Source of the DNA: Anaeramoeba flamelloides | Lineage: Eukaryota > Metamonada > Anaeramoebidae | DNA length: 64,000 nt | NCBI GenBank assembly: GCA_027625915.1 | Contig: JANTQA010000032.1 | Coordinates: 1,798,001 to 1,862,000, forward strand | Reading direction: 5' to 3' | Shown here: piece after piece, positions 33,258 through 43,645 of the stretch | Layout: each line of letters begins with the position of its first letter | Position numbering within the stretch: position 1 is the stretch's first letter | Notes under the pieces: model-generated | What the model was told of the DNA's origin: nothing | What the model saw: the letters and a program-made list of their open reading frames with translations, nothing else | The model's database searches: none | Program-made: the position numbers and the translations under genes

Positions 33258-35654
33258 CTAATTAAGGTGTTTTTTTTTCGAACAATTAGTGCAATAATAT
33301 TTTTTATGAATCTGGAAATTACCATTTCTCAACTCAATTACTTCCCCACAATAAACATTGGAACAAAAAATATTATAACTGAACTTTCTATAGGTAGAGT
33401 CACTATTAAAATTTGATTTATCAAAACATTTTAATTTCAATTTTTTACAAACAATACTACATGTGTGATTTTTTTTAAAACGAGCAATTCCTTTTTTTCC
33501 CTGGTCTTTGTCATTAAATAATTTTGAAGGGTTTAAATAAAACAACGAAAATTCATTATTATTTTTTTTCATTTTTTTCGCCGAATGTATTATAGGGTTA
33601 GTCAAGAGGTAGCTTTTCTCCCTATAATGCCAGCCCTTTGAACCAGTAATGATGATTTTATTATTTGTATGCTGAGATGTGAAATGGGAATACCCGAAGA
33701 TGGATGAGCAACTGATCGAGTCTATATTTTCTCTCATATTGTCGGAGAAGGTTTGGTAATCATAATCTAAAAAGGGCTCACAAACATATACATTATCGCT
33801 TTCCAGATTGGGGAAAATGATAATAAATTGCTGTAAATAGTCTACACTTTTAAAGGGCCTTTTTTCATTGAACTTTCCCGATAGTTTCTTTGCCAAATAT
33901 TGAATGGCAAGTTCCTTTTGACATAATTGGATTTTTTCGTTCTTTGTTAAAGTGCTATCCTTCCAAGTTTTGGCAACATAATGGCGATTTTGCTCATCGC
34001 ATAGGTAATAGATGTTTCTAACCTTTCCCGTGTGATAAACGAAATCCGTGATCGCAAAATATTTGTCATCATGATGCTTAAAATATGCAGGCTTTGCCTT
34101 ATTGATCATCTCATCGATATTACACCGGCTTTCATCAATGACATAGACTTCAGCCTTTTGCCATTCCTTCCATCCGCCATTGTTGCGCTCCCTGCATTCG
34201 CTCTCGGTTTGGTAATACATACTGTCGTCTGAGGAATAACTTTGGATGTCTCCGAGTTGTTTTTGAATTAATTGATTATTGGGTGATAATTTTAAAGCAT
34301 CCTTCCCGAATTGTGATTTTTTACAGATCAATAATATTTCTTTTGCAAATTGCTTGGAATCAACAAAATCAACAATTTTCATAAATATTTTTTTTTTTTT
34401 GCTCTGTGTTTTGTGGATCGTATCAAAAAAGGAAATGAGAGTGTCATCTAAATTGGAATTAATTCGGTAAAAATAATAATCAATTTTTTTCTGTATAAAT
34501 TCACTCGATACTTGACTGAAAATTTTTTCTATTTCGATCTGGCCATTGCTTCTGCTCAAAGAAGGGTTGCTATTGATCTGGATCAAGATATTTTTTTCTT
34601 CACCCCACGGGAAAGTTGGTGTTTGGTAAAGCCCAATCCAATCGTTTTTGTTTGGCTGGTCAATAAAGGCTTGAGAGTCTTTGGTCTTTTCATTTCGAAT
34701 AAAATCAAGTATTTCGTCAAGGAAAAAGGAGATCTTTCCAAGATCGGCGGTAAACTTCAGGAATGGTATTTGGTGTTCACTATCAAAATGCTTGCCAAAG
34801 GAGAAAATTATTGTAACGTAGATTTTGCCCTTTTCAAGGATCTTTTTAATCAGGCTCTTCAAGTTTTTAAGAATCCCTAACTCAAGCAAGGAGTTGTTGA
34901 TTGAAATGAAAAAGCAAATCCTCGTCCATTTTTCCTTACGGGATTGTTTGGTTGGCTTGAAGGTTGGCTTTACTAGTGCTTTGGTTTTTTTTATGTTTTT
35001 TTTTTCAAAAGAAACTTTCTTCTCAATTTTTTTAAATTGATTGTGATGTTGGGATATCTTTATTTTGTATCTTTGATAACATCTCTTACATTTAATCCTT
35101 TTATGTTTTTTACATTTTTTTTTTTTATAATTCTTCTTTGCAGAGACAAATTTTTGGATTTTCTTATCAAGAGCATCTCTTTTTTTAATTGCCATTTTTA
35201 GTCTCTGTTTGTGCAACCTTTGTTTTGTTTTTTCATATTCTTTGATTTTAGTTCTTATTTTATTTCTTTTCTTTCTTTTCTTTCTTTTCTTTTTTTTCGT
35301 TTGTTTTAAATTCTTTTTTTTCTCTTTGAGTTTTTGTTCAATTTTTTTTATTTTTTGATCAGTTTTCTTCCAAAAATGGTCAAAATTTTTTTTTGGTGGT
35401 TTTTTTGTTTTTTCTGACTCTTTATCTAATTTTTTTTTACATTTTTTACAATTTTTTTTTTGATGTTTTTTGCATCTGGTGGATTTTAATTTCTTTATTT
35501 TTCTTTTTTTTAGCTTTTTTTTTTTTTTTTTTTGTCGTAAAGATTCTTTTTCAGAACTTTCGCTTTCAGAAGAAGTTATATTTGATGAAACAGACTGTGA
35601 CGAACTTGTTATTATATTTTCATCTGTTCGTATGCTTTCAAAAGAGCTTGATTT

Positions 35655-35687
<33 letters not shown>

Positions 35688-35838
35688 CTTTTTTTGGTAT
35701 TGATTGCTCGGAACTTGTACTTGAGCGGGAACTGTAGCTGTAACTGGAACCATAACTTTTGGAATATTTGTTTGAAGAATGTTTCTTTTTGTTTTTCTTT
35801 TTGTTTTTATTTTTATTTTTGTTTTTGTGATGAGACAT
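33258..35838 (-). CDS. vWA / alpha-kinase-like protein with degenerate catalytic site
   Basis: The natural start is ATG 35838 ('MSHHKNKNKNKN'). That frame enters a 29-base T run (35657-35685, poly-Lys codons), after which the long frame continues in another register to 33258, so a homopolymer length error or slippage must be assumed. An alternative in-frame ATG lies at 35915. Residue numbers here count from 35915. A Lys-rich N-terminus bears two CxxHx4CxxC motifs (about 145-158 'CKKHQKKNCKKC', about 267-283 'CKKHKRIKCKRC'). A vWA-like segment (about 323-545, 'RICFFISINNSLLEL') and an alpha-kinase-like domain (about 578-825) follow. The kinase Lys ('YVAKTW') and zinc core ('YSHFT', 'NHTCSIVCKKL') remain, but DxQG reads 'GSKG', TDP reads 'LTNP' and the Gly-rich loop is altered. 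It resembles Dictyostelium VwkA in layout and is probably a pseudokinase. Confidence 0.75.
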
Positions 35839-36213
35839 TTAAGAAAAGAAATTGAATTGTAAAAAAATGATTGTTTACTTTCCCAGAAAAAGGACGAAAC
35901 GAATTTTTTTTTCAAAATGTATTGATTTATTGAAACTTGTTTTTAAATTGAATAAATGATTACTTTTCAACAAAAATTTGATCGGTTATTAAACTCTGAA
36001 AAAAAGTTTCAATTTTTATAATTTTTTTCAAACTATCGTCACAAAAAAAATTATTTTTGTCTGTTAATTTTAGTTATTTAACCCCGAAACAAATGGTCAT
36101 ATAACAATTGCATAGTACCCTTATTGTTTTCTGTGTTTACAAGAAGATCAGGAAAATTTTAATACTGTTATTGTCCAATTATTAATGAAACTTTTTATAT
36201 ACAAATATTCACA
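35839..36213. other. Upstream region of the alpha-kinase-like gene
   Basis: Presumed promoter and 5' UTR of the minus-strand gene. No motif was recognised. Confidence 0.35.
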
Positions 36214-36340
36214 AATATTTCGAAAATTATTTGTTGGACGAGAAAAAACTGAAACATCTTCACAAACCCAAATAAGAAATGGAGGATTTTTGAAGATATT
36301 TCAGTTTTTTCTCTTCCAACAAATAATTTTCGAAATATTT
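36214..36340. repeat. Long foldback repeat
   Basis: Arms of about 49 bp from 'aatatttcgaaaattatttg' through 'gagaaaaaactgaaa' match their complement with two mismatches around a loop of about 28 bp. The near-exact pairing suggests a young MITE or a selected hairpin. A small frame across it (36185-36367) is not a gene. Confidence 0.75.
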
Positions 36341-36409
36341 ATTGACTATTCCTTTTCGTATGGTTAATAGTTACTCAATAAGTTATAGATTTGTTGGTAG
36401 AGAGGAAAC

Positions 36410-36720
36410 TTAGATTTTGTTTTTTGGAAATAAAAGAATAGAGAAAAATCTTCGTTTTTACTCTATTCTTTTGAATTCTGGAAAACCTAGTGCCCAGGTT
36501 TTTTTTTAATTTGAGAAATAAAAAAAAAAATTCTTCAATTTTATTTTAATTTCTTAAATTACAAAAAAACATTACGAAAAGTGCCTAGGTTTTTTTATAC
36601 TTTTTAGAATAAACCGAAAATTTTCAAAATTTTCTGTTTATTTTAAAAAGTAAAAAAAACCTAATGGCAAACACGAGGTAATTTTTGTTGAATCACCTCT
36701 CTTCAGTAATAATAAAAAAA
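36410..36720 (+). repeat. Hairpin-string element, copy 4
   Basis: Palindromes at about 36418-36484 ('aagaatagag'/'ctctattctt'), 36498-36572 and 36592-36662 (from 'aggtttttttatactttt' to 'aaaaaaaacct') are separated by 'agtgcccagg' and 'agtgcctagg'. The tail 'ttgttgaatcacctctcttc' matches the tail of copy 2. The tandem array is reduced to single units here. Confidence 0.65.
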
Positions 36721-36896
36721 AATTAAAAGATTTTTATTTTTTGATTAATAAAATTATAATATGTTCCCTTTTAAATTAGATTTTAGAAATAAAAATTGCT
36801 GTATTTTTGTTTATTTTGAATTATTAGAACTTCAATTATCGAAATTATCAAGTTTTTTTATTAATTTAAACTAATATTTTCAATTAACTAAACCCC

Positions 36897-37411
36897 ATCC
36901 CAAAAATTTGGACACATACAAAATCAAAAATAGGCAAAAAAAAACCTAATTTATTGTATTTTTACAAACGTAATATAAAAAAACATTTAAATTACCCAGT
37001 ATAAATGTTTTAATAAGTAATCATTTTAATCCAAATCAAAGAAAAAAATATAAAACTCAAAAATAAAAACAGGTGTGTCCAAAATAATGAAACGAGCTGA
37101 ACAAAACATGCATTGGTAAATTTGTGGAAATTACACCAACAATTGTTGATCGATCAAATGATAAGATACCATCGTCCAATTGTATGTTATTTTCCAATTA
37201 AACAAACTCAACACTAACCTTTTATCAACCATCTAAAAAAAATTTCAGAACTAAGGAAACAGATTACATAATTGGAAAAATGGAAATGCAAACTAAAACT
37301 AAAAAGACAAAAAATGAAATAGTTTGTAAAATCAAAATTATTACAAATTGAAATTAAAGTGTAGTAATGATGTTCTTTCCACTGTTTATACTGTGTCCAA
37401 ATTTTTGGAAT
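36897..37411 (-). mobile_element. MITE-1, copy 4
   Basis: Ends are 'cccaaaaatttggacacat' and 'gtgtccaaatttttggaat'. The interior is the reverse of copy 3 and closely similar to it ('ttgttgatcgatcaaatga'). Confidence 0.85.
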
Positions 37412-38756
37412 CTAGTTTAGATAAATAGGATTTCCTGGGTATTTTGAGATATTATGGTGTTTGGGCTAGGATAGTAATATATTACTAAAAACAGGAGATT
37501 TTTTTTTTTTATGAAATAAATGGAGAAACTCGTACTTAAGATCTCATATATAATTTTTAATAAACTATTATAGGTTTAAATATCAGTGGATGTTATGGAT
37601 ACATACTTACTGAATATTTTTTTTTTAAATAATAGCCTGGTTATTTTAGGTGAAGATAAAACTTTATTTTCTAAAAACGAATGAACTTTTAAAAAATACA
37701 AATCTTTCATTTTTGAATTCCAATAAACAATTGGTGAAAAAAATTGTGAAATAGGGATAAAAAAGTTTGCTTGATTTTTAATCATAAACAATGACCAGAC
37801 TGAATATGAAATATAATATCTGCTAAACAAATAAAAAATAAATGATTTAAAACCAAATGGGGGATTCAACACAATGAAATTTTTTGAATAAAATTATCTT
37901 TTAGTATGGGTTTTTCTTTGATTTATCATTCAATGCAAATCTTATTGAAAAAATTGACTATATTTGAGATCTTCAAAATCCTTAAACTGATTACAATAAA
38001 CAATTATATAGACATAAAAATCAAATAAGATGTTTTTCAGACTAATTTTGAATAAAAATTTAAAGATTTAAAATGAAATTTGAGTTAAAAATCTATTAAC
38101 TTTTTATGGAATTGAATGAATCATAATTGAAATATTCAAATGGATGTACTAATTTATTTCAAATAAACGTGTATAGAAAATTTTTGCAATAAAATAAACA
38201 ATGAGGAAATATAAAATATTAATTAAGATGAATGTAAAAAAAAATATTGAAATTTCAAAGCAAATAGTTCTTTTTTTATGATTTTTTAACTGAAAAGATA
38301 TACATTTCAATATACGAAAAAAATAAATAGAATATAATGACAAAATAAATAGAATTATTACATAAAAAAGATTTTGGACCTAAAGAATGAAAAATCTTCA
38401 TAAATCAGTGATCCGAATTTTTTGCTACTTGAAATATTCAAATTTCTTTTTATTCATTGATATTTTCTTTAATATTTTATTTTGTTAGGTAATATATCCA
38501 TTTATTATTTATTGATTTTTTTTTTTTTTGATAGAAGAAGAATTAAAAATACAAAATAAGTTGTAAAACGAATTTAAATAAAGCAAAATTTCTATTATAT
38601 ATAAACTCTAAATACAAGAAAAAGCAAATCTCTAAAACAACAACTAAAAAAAGAATAAAATTAAAATATGAAATTTGTTTTCAGAAATTAAGAGAAAAAT
38701 CAGATTAAGCTAAATTAAAAACTGTATAACATTTTAATATAAATTATTCATTTTTA

Positions 38757-38952
38757 TTCAGAGTCATTTTCACTTTTAAGGACAGAATTTCAACTGTATT
38801 TATTCTGAAAAAAATCTCAAATTAAAATATTATTTTTAATGTTTTTATATATAAAAATTTTACTAGAGATGGAATATTAACCCTTTATTTTAATTTTTTT
38901 TATTCATGCATTTTCTTTAAAATTTTGTGTCTTAAAGGTGGAAATTACTGTA
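38757..38952. mobile_element. MITE-2, copy 3 (strongly diverged)
   Basis: The left end is 'gtcattttcacttttaagg' and the right end 'cttaaaggtggaaattactg'. The arms pair poorly in the middle, so this is the oldest copy in the window. Confidence 0.6.
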
Positions 38953-39269
38953 TTTATAAACACAATTTAGATGTAAAGTAATTGATAAAAATGATAAATA
39001 AAATTATTTTTTTTTCATATATGATAGAGTACTTCTTATAGAGCGTTAATTTATTTTTACTCTTCAATTGTTCTTGAATTAGTTGAAAAGTTGATAAAAA
39101 ACAAATGAATATTTCCCAAGAATTGTAGTGATGATTTATAAAAAATTCATGGAAAAAAGCATATAATGATTTTTAATGAAAATTTGTGGATTTTTTTCAT
39201 AAACCCTTGGCCCAAATTTCATCGAAATTCTTTAAATTGAATTTAAAGGGGATATTATTCTAATATTAT

Positions 39270-39469
39270 TACAGTCAGTTTCAAATTTAAGGCACAAACT
39301 TTCAACAAAATTTAAAGTACAAAAAAATTTTCAAATTAAGTGACAAAATTTGTAATTTTTTTTTTACAAATTATTTTACTAGAATCCAAAATTTTGTACC
39401 TTAAAACGAGATTTTTATTGTGCTTTAATTCTCGTTGTAGTTTGTGCCTTAAAAGTGAAATTGACTATA
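39270..39469. mobile_element. MITE-2, copy 4
   Basis: Runs from 'tacagtcagtttcaaattta' to 'aagtgaaattgactata' with 'aggcacaaactttcaac' arms, moderately diverged. Confidence 0.8.
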
Positions 39470-40083
39470 GAATTTCCAATTATTTTTTTTCTGAAATTAA
39501 TTGAAATCTATTAAAAAATTCAATAGTTTAGTATATATTTATTATTATGTGTATAAATTGTTTTTTGATATTAGATTTTTAAATGGGGAAAAATTTTCAC
39601 TACATTTTCAATTTCTTTTTCAAATAGAGACATAAATCACAATCTACTTGTTTGAAAACACTGTTTATCAAAAGAAAAATATGGAACATGAAGTCAAAAT
39701 TGTTTCGAATTTATCACTCAAATACCAGTATTGAATTGAGTGACAATAATGTAATGAAATATTTGATAAAGTTAATTTGTTTCTTATTTTAATTGGTTTT
39801 TCTGATTGTTATCAGGCTCGTAAAATATTACCAATTAAATATCATCTTGAACTTTTTTCTCCTGTTTCGTTTTATTTCCCAATGATAAAGAACTGAGAGT
39901 ATATTTTTGATAAAACAATTATTCGAAAAAGTCATATTTGGTTTTGTGAATCCTTTAAAAGTGAGTTTAAGAAAGATCATCATCGAAGTTTTAAGCTTTT
40001 TAATTTTATGGAATTTTTCTCTGATATGTTTTTTCATTTTTATCTTCTTTTGTCAACAAAAGAAAAATAACTTTTTCTAATTG

Positions 40084-40911
40084 ATGCAAATAAGTAAACT
40101 AGTTCTAATCCTATTGTTCATTCTTCAAACAACGTGCTTCAGATTCAATCTTAAAAGAAATTCAGAGCAGTGCTTCTATGAAAAGTTTCCAAATAATACA
40201 AAAGTAAACTTAGATTGTGTTGCGATGAGCGATCGAAATAGTTTTTTTAGTCTTAATGTAACTTTCTCCTTTTTGTCTTTGATTTGGTTCTTTCTTTAAA
40301 ACTTCTATTTTTTTCTTTTAATCTTTTTTTTTCTTTCTTTTCTTTTCTTTTCTTGCTTATAAAACTAATTAAAAAATAAAAAAAAAATCTTTCAATTACA
40401 AAATTAACATACACAACACAAAAAAAAAAAAAAAAAAAAAAAGATCTCTTCATACGACAACAACACCATTTTTCAAAAAAACAAAATCCAAGAAACATCA
40501 TTCTCCTTTGTTTCTTCCCAAATTTCTGAATATTCGTTTTGTTTTTCAAATAAAAATTTTTCGAACCAACCAAAGAATAACGAAATCAACCTTTACATTT
40601 ACTCAAGATTGCCATTAAAATTCCAAGATCTCACGAAAGAAACAGGAATCTTAAGCAACGATCAACTCCAGCAGATCGACAACTTTGGTGATCGATTAGG
40701 GTTTCTTGCAGACGATCTTTTATACATTAACAAACTCTTAGATTACTTAAAAACCCGTGAGAAAGTGCATCGAAACACTTCAGAAAGTACCAACACTCGG
40801 GTCCTTTATTCAAGCTTTTGTTTAACCTTTTTAATAATTATTGTGGGTGCTGGTCAGATTTGGTATTTAAAAAAAAGCTTTAAAGATTGGTTGAAAAAAA
40901 AGCAAGATTAA
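40084..40911 (+). CDS. p24/TMED family ER-Golgi cargo receptor
   Basis: Exons 40084-40257 and 40444-40911 (phase 0, AAT|GTAACT donor, acceptor after a long A run) give 213 aa, the usual length. Residues 1-18 are a signal peptide ('KLVLILLFILQTTCF'). The GOLD domain follows with the conserved Cys pair in 'EQCFYEKFPNNTKV' and, after the splice, 'SEYSFCFSNKNF'. A membrane-proximal coiled coil leads to 'ESTNTRVLYSS', the family's NTR motif, and one membrane helix ('FCLTFLIIIVGAGQIWYL'). The tail ends in KKQD, a KKxx signal for COPI retrieval. p24 proteins select and package cargo between ER and Golgi. The 186-bp intron contains Thr/Lys-rich noise frames on both strands. Confidence 0.92.
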
Positions 40912-41280
40912 AAACCTTCATTCAAAAAAATTAATCAAAAAAAAAATTAATCAAAAAAAATTAATCAAAATCAATCGCAAAAAATTCATTATTTGGTATT
41001 ATTTATTATTAAATTATTTATCATTTAGCTTTCGAAAATAAATTAATATTTAAATAAAAGAATAAAATTTGTAAAAAACCTTTAATAATTTTGAATTAAA
41101 CAAAATTATTTTTTTTATTTCATTTTCATGATTTGCTTACACAGGCAGCATAAATTTGCTAGCAGGGAAATTAAAAATAAAACCGCAAGTTTCTATTCGT
41201 TACGGTCCCATTAACTTTAGAATTTTTATAAAATTTGAATTTCATTTTTTATCTTGCCACATCTCCAAAATCTTGAATTA
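40912..41280. other. 3' flank of the TMED gene
   Basis: Begins with tandem 'aaaattaatc' units (40920-40975), then unassigned A/T-rich DNA. No gene is seen. Confidence 0.4.
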
Positions 41281-42081
41281 GGATGTTTGAAATATTCCCG
41301 AAAATAGCTGAAAATCAAAAATACTCGAAAATTTTTTTCTCTCTTAAAAACACTTTTTGAAGAACTTTTAAGAAACCTCAGTGTTCAGAGATAAATTTTT
41401 ATAGTTAAAATAACAATTTTACTTTGAGACAATTTTTTTTTTTTGAATTATCTTCCGAAAACCCCCTTTAAGACAAAATATTTTTTTTTGAATTCTCTGC
41501 TTTGACTCCTATTGAAAAGTTTTTTTAGTTTTTTTTTTTTTTTTTTGGTACCTTTTGAGTATATTTGAGTAATTGTTCGTACTTGTTAGGGTAGGAATAG
41601 GTGTATTCCAGTGTATGTTTGGGTTTGGTAAGGATTGTATTGTTTTGTGTTTATATGTTTTGGTTAAACGAATTTTAATTCTGGTTCGGCTTGGGTAGGG
41701 TATGTGAATGCACGATGAGTTATTAATATGTTATTTTTCGATTCCATTTAAGATTACAAAATTATGAGTAATGATACACAATTAAAACTCGTTATTACTA
41801 AGACATTTTCTCTCCTTAGTTTATACCATTTAGAAATGATCAGAAATAATAAAGGCATCTAAGATAAAAATTCCCTTACACAAAATGGGTTGAATACTAT
41901 TCCTCAAAATTTGTACTTTTCCATATTTTATATTTTACAGTCGAAACAAATGTTTATTTTCCAATAAAAGTCCAGTTTTATCATTAAACAGAGTGTATTG
42001 GCACTAGAGTTTCTTCGGAATTGTTTAAAAAGTGTTTTTTAGTTGTTAAAAAAATTTTTGAGTATTTTTGTTTCTCGGGAA
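41281..42081. mobile_element. Inverted-repeat element of about 0.8 kb
   Basis: The left end (41281-41385: 'attcccgaaaatagc', 'aaaaatactcgaaaattttt', 'aaaaacactttttgaa') is the imperfect inverse of the right end (41990-42081: 'attcccgag', 'caaaaatactcaaaaa', 'aaaacactttttaaa'). Both are preceded by 'ggatgt'. The centre (41565-41720) is relatively G-rich ('agggtaggaataggtgta') and unlike anything else in the window. There is no open frame, so it is non-autonomous. A MITE-2 abuts it on the right. Confidence 0.6.
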
Positions 42082-42283
42082 TACATCCAGTTCCACTTTT
42101 AAGGCACAAACTTTCAACAAAATTTAACGCATAAGAAAAATCTCAAATTAAAGCACAAAATTCAGATTTTAGTTAAATAAATTGTAAAAAAAAAAAAATT
42201 ACAAAATTTATACCTTAATTTGAGATTTTTTTGGGCCTTAAAATTCGTTGAAATTTTGTGCCTTAAAAGTGGAACTGACTGTA
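42082..42283. mobile_element. MITE-2, copy 5
   Basis: Left end 'tacatccagttccactttta', right end 'aaaagtggaactgactgta', with typical 'ggcacaaactttcaac' arms. Confidence 0.85.
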
Positions 42284-42429
42284 ATAGTTATGTAGTCATG
42301 TTTTAAATATTAATTTTTAAATACATCAAATCACTATATTTGGTTTGTTGACTTTGAATTGATTTTTCAATTAATAAAAGTTTGCTATAAAAAAAAGCGA
42401 TAATAAATTGTTGTTAGGAAAAAAAAAAG

Positions 42430-43120
42430 AAAAACAGTAAAAAAAAATGCCCAACATTGTTTTAATTATGAACTTTATTTCGAACCTTTAAACTGAAAAG
42501 TGAGATCAATTCAAAGAAGAGATAAATTAACTTGAAAGAATTATCCACATATTATTTTCAATTAAATCAACTTTATTCAATTTAAATCTCCTTGATTATC
42601 AAAATCCCTAAGAGTAGTTTTGAAGATATCAAAAATAGTCAATTTTTACCACCGCCTTTTAAAAAATGACCTAATAAAAATGATTACTATTTGTTGCAAA
42701 TTAAATGGAACAAAATTTATCTTCAACGTTCTAAAAAAAGATTTTTAAATCAGATCAAACCTTTCAAATTTTTTTAGTTCTTGAAATCAGTTTAAAACAT
42801 TAATTTAGTTTTTCGAATTGGGTTCTTTGGAGGATTTATTTAAATTCTTTAATAATTTTTTTTGGAAATATGAATGAAAATTTTATTCTTTTTATTTTAC
42901 AATTAAAATTAGCCAAATGTTTTCAATAAATTTTTAATAATAAATAAACCAAAAAAAATCCAGACCAAAAAGTAGTATTAGAAAAACTGTTATTGTACTG
43001 ATAAATTCATTTATTATAAAATCATTTATTTTTACTTTTATTAATTGATCTTACTTTTAATTTTAAGGTTCTATTAATGTTCGCAATTAAAAATTGTGTT
43101 GACCTTTTTTTCTTTTTGAC
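42430..43120 (+). repeat. Repeat G, copy 3
   Basis: Aligns in blocks with 3740-4830 ('cccaacattgttttaattat', 'caattcaaagaaga', 'cttacttttaattttaag', 'aattgtgttgacc'). Diverged and non-coding. Confidence 0.55.
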
Positions 43121-43175
43121 TTTTTTTTCTAATAATTATTAACTTGATTATCAAATACAAGAATTTATTATTTTA

Positions 43176-43400
43176 GTCCCCAATAGCAGGATAAAGGTAC
43201 AAAATGCCATTTTTTTTAATCTCCTTTTCAAAGAACCCATAAACAAAAGGTTGCCTGAAATGTAAAAATGATTAGTATTAAAACCGAGTCAAATTCTTGG
43301 TTCAAAACTATTACTAAAAGATATTCAAAAAAAGTTAATTTAAAATAAATGACTGAAAAAAATGGGCATTTTTTACTTTTATACTGGTATTAGGGCTTTC
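43176..43400. mobile_element. Small MITE with about 40-bp inverted ends
   Basis: Left 'ccccaatagcaggataaagg' plus 'tacaaaatgcc', right the inverse of 'ccctaataccagtataaaag' plus 'taaaaaatgccc'. Total about 225 bp, no coding capacity. It lies upstream of the dNTPase gene and so could affect its promoter. Confidence 0.65.
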
Positions 43401-43645
43401 ACAGTATATTTTTTCAAAAAGATCTATTCGAATTTATTTAGTAAGAATTATCCTGAACTAGCTACACACCTAACAACACATAATATTTTTTTCCCTTTTC
43501 TAGAAGAATAAAACCCGAAGTAGTATTATTAATTAACAAAATTACATGTTCTATAATATTCTATCGAAATACATTCTTTGAGTTTATAATTTTGAATTCG
43601 TAAAAAAGTATTTGTTTAAGAATTCATTTTTTTATTTTTTGACTT

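Larger units (their letters stand above)
37412..40083. other. Gene-free stretch upstream of the p24/TMED gene
   Basis: Two MITE-2 copies (38757-38952 and 39270-39469) lie here. Minus-strand frames at 37576-37872 and 39828-40037 have slightly gene-like composition but no recognised domain. The second could be a short gene divergent from TMED, but nothing else supports it. Confidence 0.4.

Noticed and set aside
35393-35737. Plus-strand Phe-rich frame
   Set aside because: Antisense of the Lys-rich N-terminus of the alpha-kinase-like gene.
39828-40037. Short minus-strand gene divergent from TMED
   Set aside because: Only composition supports it; no start context, domain or second exon could be shown.
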